Source: Trachelipus rathkii
Taxonomy: Eukaryota; Arthropoda; Malacostraca; Isopoda; Trachelipodidae
DNA length: 27,500 bases
Direction: 5' to 3'
Assembly (NCBI GenBank): GCA_015478945.1
Contig: JABUQX010095336.1
Location: forward strand, 1-27,500
The notes below the pieces were generated by a model. That model was not told the origin of the DNA, made no database searches, and saw nothing but the letters and a program-made list of their open reading frames with translations. The position numbers and the translations under genes were made by a program. The stretch's first letter is position 1. Each line of letters opens with the position of its first letter. This document shows, piece by piece, positions 20,663-27,500 of the stretch.

Positions 20663-21440
20663 CAGGGGTGGCCAACCTTTTGCATACCATACGCCAAATT
20701 TTTTCACAGACGAGTTCAGATGCGCCATATATATAGTAGTATCATATATATATATTATATATATATATTATATATATATATATATATTAGTTATATATAT
20801 ATATATAATATTATATATTATTAATATAAGTAAGACTATATATCATATATGGATATAATATAGAGTGGAGATTACGTAATATTTGGAGTATTAATAATAT
20901 AGTAAATATTATATAAATGAACAGAAAATATGATTTCTCTATTAATTATATTTGTTAAATTGCTTTGATGTAAAAATTGACGGCATATTTCTAATTGCTC
21001 ACTTAATGAAGAAAAATAAACAAGCAATATATGAGAAGAAATTATAGAGTACAAATTACGCAGAGGTCACATATCACTGATCATAAACACAAATTTCAAC
21101 GTGAAATGGCGAGTTTGAGCGATGTATTATAACAAGTGAAATGAAAATATGGAGTTTTGACTGGAAAAGATATATTGAATATGCAGAATCGACGGCTACA
21201 TAACAATGCAGTAAACATTATCGATATGTGTGTTACATACTTCTTTATATAATATCTTGCAGATTTAACAAATTTCTTGGAAATAAAATGAATTTAAGTT
21301 GTCATTAAATAAATTCGTAAGAAATCCAGGCTTGACATAATCCAGTTACAAATATAAAATTCTGCGCAAAAAGTTTAGCCCGAAATGCGCCATTATAATC
21401 ATAAAATGCGCCACGTTTGGGGCATGCGCCAAGGTTTGAT
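20663..21440. mobile_element. Candidate hAT-type non-autonomous element, one end recognisable
   Basis: CAGGGGTGGCCAACC at 20,663 has the form of an hAT terminal inverted repeat (CAGGGGT-x-GGCAACC type). The right end near 21,420-21,440 reads TGCGCCAAGGTTTGAT, which starts like the expected reverse complement (AAGGTTGGCCA...) and then is lost. ATGCGCCA or ATACGCCA occurs five times, twice near the left end (20,688 and 20,719) and three times near the right (21,384-21,430). TTTTATAT (20,655-20,662) and ATTTATAT (21,441-21,448) match 7 of 8 bases but are AT-rich, so weak as target-site duplications. There is no transposase inside. A TA array sits at about 20,728-20,830. Confidence 0.45.
20728..20830. 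repeat. TA microsatellite inside the candidate hAT element
   Basis: Interrupted TA repeats. An 80-codon frame across it (Tyr/Ile repeats) is only an effect of TA composition. Confidence 0.95.
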
Positions 21441-21523
21441 ATTTATATTAAAAATGCATGATTGTTTTTAATTTTTTTTAGTTTTATTATTTATATTAAG
21501 CAAATTCTAATTTTCAGTATATT

Positions 21524-21603
21524 CTACTATATATCATATAGTATATATATATAATATATATATATATATATACTATATATTATATATATTATTTATATTT
21601 ATA

Positions 21604-21678
<75 letters not shown>

Positions 21679-21680
21679 TT
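21524..21680. repeat. TA microsatellite ending in a T run
   Basis: TA repeats with phase breaks, then a run of about ten T at 21,671-21,680. Confidence 0.95.
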
Positions 21681-22559
21681 TATTTTTATGTTTTATTATT
21701 TTTAATATAATTCTTGAGCTGGCAAACTATATATATTATGAAATTTTTAATATATTTTTTCAATTTTCAACAAACTTCTGGCATTGTAAGGCGTAAGTAC
21801 GTAACACTCTTTTGTGTTGCTGTTTCATTGTGTCATAGACTATAGGCAATATTTTAAGATTTCGAACCTAGAGCTGGGGCCTAGGGTTTAAAATTGAAAA
21901 TTAGTGCCAGATGCGGACTAATTATATATATTGTTTTTGTATAATGTCGTATAATAGATATGTTAGGCCATTCATTATTCATATATTGTTTACAATTTTA
22001 GCTCCCCTTATTTAAGAAAAGACACGGATATGCTGTCATTGGGTCTATTTACTCAAATTGAATGGGAGTCTCGATAGCCAGCCAGCTACAGCGCCTAGGC
22101 CCTATTTTATGAATGTTTATAGCTAACCAAAGTAAAATTTAGTATAAAACACAATTTTTTTATTTTACAGTTATTTACCCTTCCTGATTTTCCCTTTTGA
22201 TTTATATAGAATGAATAAATCACTTAAAAAATAATACTATATCGAACTTAAAAAAAAAGTTTGTTAACAGTCTGAAAAAGTTAAAAAAATAAAAAATATC
22301 AAAAATTGATTTTTTTTCTTAAAAAATCCAAAAAATCACCAACCTTGATTTTGCATAATTTGTTTCTGCAGGGTTTGATCCTTTTCTTAGGAGAATAAAA
22401 AATAAAGGTGAGAATAGCAACAAGTTTATTTAACAAATATATAATAATATTGATGAAACTAAAATGAAAAAATATAAATATATTTATTTAAGACCTAATC
22501 CTAACTAATTCTATCTAAACTAATAAATAAATAATAAAAAATTATGTTAGAATTTAAAT
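21681..22559. other. AT-rich non-coding spacer
   Basis: No coding frame is recognisable. On the minus strand an AATAAA lies near 22,420-22,430, about 130 bases after the stop of the small ORF that follows, and could be its polyadenylation signal. Confidence 0.5.
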
Positions 22560-22826
22560 TTAATAGAATTTAGTTTTACTTTGAAGACGTAGCACACAAT
22601 TATTAATAAATAAAGTTCTTATACTACAGACCTTCTCTTTAATAATTGGGCGGTTTCGAATCCCTGGATAATCTTGCAAAGGATGAGGATTAATTCTTTG
22701 TTGACTTTTCCAAATTTCCTTCTCAGTATACCAAGCAACGAATTTATTCGTGCTGGCAAACTTCCAGAAGGAATCAAAAATTTCATTTAGTAATCCAAAG
22801 ATACAAAAGAACACAAGTCGTTTCAT
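22560..22826 (-). CDS. Hypothetical 88-residue protein with a hydrophobic N-terminus
   Basis: I do not recognise this ORF. From ATG at 22,826 the product starts MKRLVFFCIFGLL, a basic start plus a hydrophobic run like a signal peptide, then a mixed charged/aromatic body (FDSFWKF, WYTEKEIWKSQQ) and ends KTKFY. An upstream in-frame ATG at 22,868 would add 14 residues and mask the signal-like start. On the minus strand a TATATAAA lies at 23,208-23,215, about 380 bases upstream, with an AAT array between. An AATAAA follows the stop by about 130 bases. These fit a small gene, but all such signals are common by chance in AT-rich DNA. It may equally be an untranslated frame. Confidence 0.25.
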   Translation of the reverse strand: MKRLVFFCIFGLLNEIFDSFWKFASTNKFVAWYTEKEIWKSQQRINPHPLQDYPGIRNRPIIKEKVCSIRTLFINNCVLRLQSKTKFY

Positions 22827-22868
22827 GATCAGAAAACAAGAATTTGAAAAGACTTCACAAGTTCTCAA

Positions 22869-23067
22869 GTTCTAGAAACAAGCAATTGACCACAAGAATC
22901 CAAAAGCCGTTTTCGAATTCGTAATTCAATGCCGCCTGTAGATTCTAAAAATTACAAGTACTTTTCAGGTGACAAATTTCGAGTCCAGTTATGAACTACC
23001 TATCGGCTTAAGGACAAATAATTCCGATAATTAACAAAGTCAGTAATAAATACTATAATAAATAATA

Positions 23068-23150
<83 letters not shown>

Positions 23151-23489
23151 CATATAATTATAATTATAATAATAATAATAATAATAAGTGAAAATAACGT
23201 TGGCGTATTTATATACAAATGAAAACTTTATATGACAATCGGAGTACTTTTACCTGTTTAAAAATAGTAGTAGCTAAACAATTTAAGACCTGCTCTTTTA
23301 AATTCTAAAACAACGTGATTTTAACCTTACCCCTATTGTCGGGTTCCAAATATCAAGAAAACGAACTTCACTTACACTACAATCTCTTCTTGTTTTTCCA
23401 ATAAACCACTTAACAAAATCGAAATTCAATCTTTAAATCTTACAACTCAAAAACAACTAACTTAATGCTTTAAATTTCGTCCTCTAAAC
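22869..23489. other. Non-coding region with a TATA-like motif
   Basis: Apart from the AAT array this region has no coding signal. On the minus strand TATATAAATA (23,206-23,215) is a TATA-box-like motif. The open frame across the array (a run of Tyr/Ile) is a microsatellite artefact. Confidence 0.4.
23058..23188. repeat. AAT trinucleotide array
   Basis: AAT repeats, nearly perfect from about 23,066 to 23,146, then broken by ATAATTATAATTATAAT. It is the reverse complement of the ATT array at 19,728-20,154. Confidence 0.97.
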
Positions 23490-25036
23490 CAGGCGGTTCC
23501 AACTTTTTTGAAGGCTATTAACCCTTAAAGCGGATTAGGATATTAGCAAATGCCCCAAAAAGTTTTATTTAAAAACAAATTCAGATATTAGATATTGCAT
23601 TTTTTTCTTTTAATTACCAAAATAAATATTATTTTTAATTATTTTAATCATTCTAACAAAGAAAACAAATGTTTTTTAGCAATCTTATTATTAATCAAGA
23701 GGTAATGTAAGTCAATGAGACGGTTGATATTGCTTAGTTCTAACAATTTTGTTATAATATTTGGTGGGCAGTTCCGGCAATGCAAATTGTAAGTCGTGCT
23801 CCAAGTTCAATCGGTTCTTGCTTTTGTTTTCATTGTCCCCATTGTCGAAAATACACTTTTTCACACCTGTAAGTTGTGGGGAATGGGATCAGCATTTTCA
23901 AGGTCTTTTCCACAAGATAATGAATAGGTACTCACACCAATTTTTTTCGCAAGAATGTTGCGAAGATGTTTTTCGAATTCGTGACTTTGTCAGTGGTGTG
24001 TCTTTCCGCTACGTCCAAGGAATGTGCTTTGTTTGTCTTGTGAAATATTCAGTATCTGGAATAGTTCCCTTCATCACTGAAAAGGGTCTTAGCAAACCCA
24101 AAGCATTTACTTGGCGATTTTCTAAATCAGTGTACTATAGATGACAAGTGGAGAGTTATTTAATCAGCAAATGAGCTTTTTTTCCATTTCTTTTTTCCGT
24201 CATGCACATATCAGCCTTAACGACTGTCCTTGGGACTCGAAACATCTTCAACAAGACGCAAGGCGTCGTACCGGCTGGCAATTTTCCGAAAAAAACTGGC
24301 AACCTTATCTTAATCTGTTTAAACATTTTAGATCTCGTAAAGTGTGGGAACTAGTCGAGTTTTATCGTATCGCAGATCATGCGCATAACAATACAAAGCA
24401 AACGAATTACTCTTATTTAGCAAAATTAGTGAAACGCATCCGATTTAGATTTTCGCTACAAATTAGGCCGTGAGAGAGTGGCAGTAACTTTGAAATAGAT
24501 ATTAAAAAGGATAAAATTATTTCACTCGCCTGCTTTTGCTCTTGTCCAAACCAACTAAAATATTGTTCAGAAGTTGGCGAAATCGGTAGGATCAACCACA
24601 CATGCACGAATTTTTGGTCAGTGGGCGTCGGGCGAACGCTTCCTGACTCAAACGAACAACCACAGATAATTAATATATTAATCATGGAACATCGACACAT
24701 ACGAGTACCGATCGAACGAGCGAGCGATAGACCCGCCATCTGCGGCGCTGCGATATGGCGGCATCTGTGTATTTCCGTTACTGCTATAGGTAATAAAAAG
24801 TCATATTACCAAAAATTCTAATACACTTGTAAACTAATCACTATCGAATCTAGCTGATTAGCTAGCTCTGGATGTTTGCGAATGCGGTGATTTTGTTGAA
24901 TAATTTATGTTTTGCGACTGTGACGAATGATCCAATCATTGTACGCGTTATCCTTTAACACCTCTGGAGAAATCCCGCATTTTACCTCCTTTGGGGGTAA
25001 TTTACCGCACACCTAGGATTTTGGGAAAGCCGGCTG
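23490..25036 (-). mobile_element. hAT transposon remnant with both ends and transposase C-terminus
   Basis: The left end reads CAGGCGGTTCCAACTTTTTT (23,490), the usual hAT terminal form (CAG-x-GGTTCCCAACCTTTTT). The right end reads TTTTGGGAAAGCCGGCTG (25,019-25,036), a diverged inverted copy. CTCTAAAC precedes the left end (23,482-23,489) and CTCTAAAG lies 2 bases after the right end (25,039-25,046): a 7 of 8 match to an 8-bp target duplication, the hAT size. The transposase C-terminus lies on the minus strand just inside the left end, as orientation requires. At ~1.55 kb the element is far shorter than an autonomous hAT, so most of the transposase has been deleted. Confidence 0.7.
23712..23888 (-). 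pseudogene. hAT transposase C-terminus (dimerisation region)
   Basis: This minus-strand frame runs 58 codons to TGA at 23,712-23,714 and ends RLNLEHDLQFALPELP...KQYQPSH-stop. The N-R-L-x-x-E-x-D-L and final K-Q-x-x-x-S-H-stop are hallmarks of hAT (Charlie/ZBED-like) transposase C-termini, which mediate dimerisation. Just upstream, other frames supply Y-x-C-E-K and F-S-T-M-G-T-M-K, matching the usual Y-L-C-E...F-S-x-M...K block, so one or two single-base indels break the domain. Further upstream (to ~24,150) only scattered coding-like pieces remain, for example KHLRNILAKKIGV. A + strand frame of 127 codons over the same bases (23,761-24,144) is its antisense shadow. Confidence 0.72.
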
Positions 25037-25439
25037 AGCTCTAAAGAGACGGATGCTGGGAGAGGTTAATGACAAAGTCCGCGCTTCACGTATGTAAGAT
25101 GTACACTAATAGCTAGAATTATAATAAAAGCGGCATTGGTTCTATATATAGGATATTAGTAAGTATATATATATATATATATATTTAGCGGTCATGATTT
25201 TAATAGACGTATACAATCATGAAGAGTTAACATTATTTTACTAGTACAAAATTCCTATTATTTTTAATACTTATACTATAATATATGATATATTATATAT
25301 TATATATATATATAATATTATTAAGTATCGATAAATTTATATATATATATATATATAGCAATATAGGGCAATTTGTAGAAAGATTGGTAGCGCTGTCTAG
25401 TAAATCAGGAGGTTTAGAAAGTTTGGCTTGGTTTTTAAT
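25037..25439. repeat. Spacer with two TA arrays
   Basis: TA arrays lie at about 25,160-25,184 and 25,283-25,360. The rest is non-coding, with no element ends seen. Confidence 0.85.
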
Positions 25440-25620
25440 TTCGCGTCCTCTCCTCTATCTCTCTCTCACGTCTCTTCAGGGAATTGCTCTCGTCGGTGAG
25501 TCTTCATTAATCTCTCTCCTCTTTCTCTCTCTTCTTCGTTCTCTATTCTCAGTTGCATCTCCTCTCTCTCTCATTCTATCTTCGTTCATCCGTGCTCATC
25601 GCTCTCTCTCTCTGCGTCTG
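25440..25620 (+). repeat. CT-rich tract with splice-like signals
   Basis: TCTCTC/CTCTT repeats dominate. GTGAGT at 25,496 and a polypyrimidine run ending TTCTCAG at 25,552 outline a 57-base GT-AG interval. Another CTCTTCAG ends at 25,479. A short frame after it (to 25,741) ends in DYPDIVTEMDK, not recognised. No gene is called. Confidence 0.7.
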
Positions 25621-25741
25621 TATAGGTATACATTATAATGCAATGCAGACGGATATTTTTATCATACTAAATGTGAAGCTAGATAGATTCGCAGCTCAGG
25701 CCTACGACTATCCAGACATAGTGACTGAAATGGATAAATGA

Positions 25742-26140
25742 TGAAGGGCAACATAATCTTCATTACTAGAGTCTTTTTTTATTATTTAAAGCTTGTTATT
25801 TCATTATTATTGTGATTTATTTTTTTTTTTTTCAAACCATATAAATCTAAATGTACATTGATCTAATATTTTGTTAGTAATATTGATTATATATTTATTA
25901 TTATATATATACTATTATATATATATAAGTATAATGAGTATTAGTTAGAATATATATATATTATTGAATTGCTTATATATATATATACTATGAAAATATA
26001 TATATATATACTATTATTATATTATATAATATAGTATAATATATATATATATATATATAATATAATCAGTGTCTAAAGCTGACATCATTTAACTAGAGAC
26101 ACGGCGAAGACATACACAAATTCCTCTTCTTTTTTTCATT
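25742..26140. repeat. AT-rich spacer with TA array
   Basis: A TA microsatellite occupies about 25,882-26,064. The flanks are non-coding. Confidence 0.9.
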
Positions 26141-26523
26141 TATTCGTCAGAATATTTAAAAAACAATTTTATTGCCCATTTTAGGGGGCTCGAGCCGACG
26201 GGGGACAGAGGGGGGGACGAAGTCCCCATCGTGGCCACCGGGAGGCCGAGAGACCCGACTCCTGCCATCTTGCGGTTTACCCTATGGTATTCCCTTAGTT
26301 AAAATAATACCAAAGTGTAAAGGGAAGTAAAATTAATTCTGTTTTTTTTACTAAAGGGAATACCATTATGGGTAACCGCAAAAGATGGCAGGAGTCCGGG
26401 TCTCTCGGCCTCACGGATGGACGACGGGGGGGGGAACTTCGTCCTCCTCTGTCTCCCCGTAGGCTCGAGCCCCTAAATGGAGAGAATAAATTTTTTTAAA
26501 AAAAATATTTCCGACGAATAATT
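26141..26523. mobile_element. GC-rich fold-back (long inverted repeat) element
   Basis: The left arm (26,141-26,303) and right arm (26,347-26,521) are near-perfect reverse complements over about 160 bases. Matching landmarks include TATTCGTC/GACGAATA at the outer ends, GGGGCTCGAG/CTCGAGCCCC, GGCCGAGAGACCC/GGGTCTCTCGGCC, CTCCTGCCATCTT/AAGATGGCAGGAG and GGTATTCCC/GGGAATACC. A loop of about 43 AT-rich bases separates them. There is no coding frame. It fits a MITE or fold-back transposon; a TA at each outer edge would suit a mariner-type target site, but this is weak in AT-rich DNA. A transcript would fold into a long hairpin. Confidence 0.85.
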
Positions 26524-26641
26524 AATTGAAAAAAAAAAAAAATAAAAAAAATAAAAAATTATTCCACACCACCGCATTCGCAATAACGTTAAAGTCTTGA
26601 CCATTATACCCAACCTTGTATATTGAGAGGCACAAAGAACT

Positions 26642-26643
<2 letters not shown>

Positions 26644-26674
<31 letters not shown>
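26644..26674 (+). repeat. 31-base A tract
   Basis: An uninterrupted A run follows TTGAGAGGCACAAAGAACTGC. It could be the tail of a short retroposed sequence (about 26,565-26,643), but no tRNA-like promoter boxes or target duplication were found, so a plain homopolymer is also possible. Confidence 0.6.
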
Positions 26675-26676
<2 letters not shown>

Positions 26677-27500
26677 ACAATATATTTCTATTAACTAAAT
26701 TTAAGAATTAAAAATAAATTGAAATGATGTTTAAAGTAAAATTTGCTTATTATTTTATTTATTTTGTTTATTATTATGATTTATTATTATTTATTATGTA
26801 TTATTTTTATATTATATTCATTATTCATTAATTATTGTACTTCGAAATATTTAAAATAGTGAAGCAAAATAATGCGTAATACAAATGCATTTTTTACAAA
26901 AAAAATCGAACTCAAAATTGCAAATTATTTCGTACGATTTCACGGGAACTTCGCAAAATTAAAAACTCGTCAAACTTACGTTTTACCAAATTTGTCAGTC
27001 TATCTAATATTAGGCCATATATATATATATATATATAGTATATATTATATATAATATAATATATATATATAGAGGATATAAGTATATTGATATATATATA
27101 TATCTTAGAGTGTATAATACTTACTAATATATAATATATCATATATATAATATTAGTATATAGTTATATAATTACTACTACACTTATGACTTTAAGGGTA
27201 TCATCGACTACATATACGCTGTAAATAAATATATATATATATTACTCATATATATATATATATTAAAGATGTACTGGAACTGAAATTTTTACTTCTGGCA
27301 AGAACCAGAAGTGGAGTGAATTCTGGCAGCCGAATTTCAGGAGCTTGAATTTTACTTATCTCCCCTACTACATTTATTTTTGTATTAAAGTTGGGCTGAC
27401 AAATGGCAAACAGATTTCAAACAAATGTAGAAAATTAGTCATTTCTTATTTATTTTTCATTTTTTATCATTGTGTTGTTAGTTAATTCAGATCAACTGGT
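26675..27500. other. AT-rich non-coding end of window
   Basis: TTATTATTTATTATG-type sequence at 26,745-26,830, TA arrays at about 27,016-27,110 and 27,225-27,262, and a perfect 8-bp stem ACTTCTGG/CCAGAAGT with a 6-base loop at 27,291-27,312. No gene is visible. Confidence 0.7.

Noticed and set aside
21855..21872. Minus-strand GGTTCGAAATC, a possible SINE B box
   Set aside because: No A box, A tail or target duplication nearby.
22640..22660. GGTTTCGAATCCC, resembling a tRNA B box
   Set aside because: It has an extra T, no A box at the right distance and no cloverleaf.
23000..23218. 72-codon minus-strand frame, mostly Tyr and Ile
   Set aside because: It is a direct translation of the AAT microsatellite.
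24413..24821. Open frames on both strands in the hAT remnant
   Set aside because: They have no transposase motifs and lie in the expected non-coding 5' part of the element.

Overview
The window looks like repeat-rich, AT-rich nuclear DNA from an animal, most likely an arthropod and perhaps a crustacean. This rests on long TA and ATT/AAT microsatellites, a jockey-like LINE with a full EN-RT layout, a Ty3/Gypsy-type LTR retrotransposon and hAT remnants. No intact host gene, tRNA, rRNA, operon or CRISPR array was found. The organism call is an inference; species cannot be read from the sequence.

Bases 1-~13,184 form one large LTR retroelement on the + strand. Two diverged copies of a ~0.6-0.67 kb terminal repeat (1-~606 and ~12,510-13,184) bracket gag (start ATG at 693, zinc knuckles to 2,717), an aspartic protease (to 3,640), reverse transcriptase (YLDD at 4,575), RNase H, an HHCC/DDE integrase (6,257-~6,995), a C-rich foreign-looking block (~7,005-8,245), the probable integrase C-terminal domain (~8,250-8,560), an unrecognised third coding region (to 9,606) and ~2.9 kb of non-coding sequence. 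The best-preserved part is the gag/protease junction. It carries a canonical A-AAA-AAC slippery heptamer just before the gag stop, a 6-nt spacer and a stem-loop, and the protease frame lies at -1: a textbook programmed frameshift. Elsewhere pol is broken by frameshifts and stops.

Bases 13,185-15,600 are non-coding and end in a large TA array. Bases ~15,600-18,660 hold a LINE ORF2 on the minus strand, from endonuclease (high coordinates) through RT to its C-terminus. It has lesions at or next to its main catalytic motifs. Bases 18,661-20,662 are AT-rich with a TA array and a long ATT array. Bases 20,663-~21,440 look like a small hAT-type non-autonomous element with one recognisable end.

Bases 21,441-23,489 are mostly non-coding, with a small minus-strand ORF of unknown nature (22,560-22,826) and an AAT array. 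Bases 23,490-25,036 are a shrunken hAT transposon whose transposase C-terminus survives on the minus strand between recognisable ends. Bases 25,037-27,500 hold TA arrays, a CT-rich stretch, a ~380-bp GC-rich fold-back element (26,141-26,523) and a 31-base A tract. The genes do not form a host pathway: gag, pro and pol belong to one retroelement life cycle, and the LINE and hAT parts are independent mobile-element remnants.
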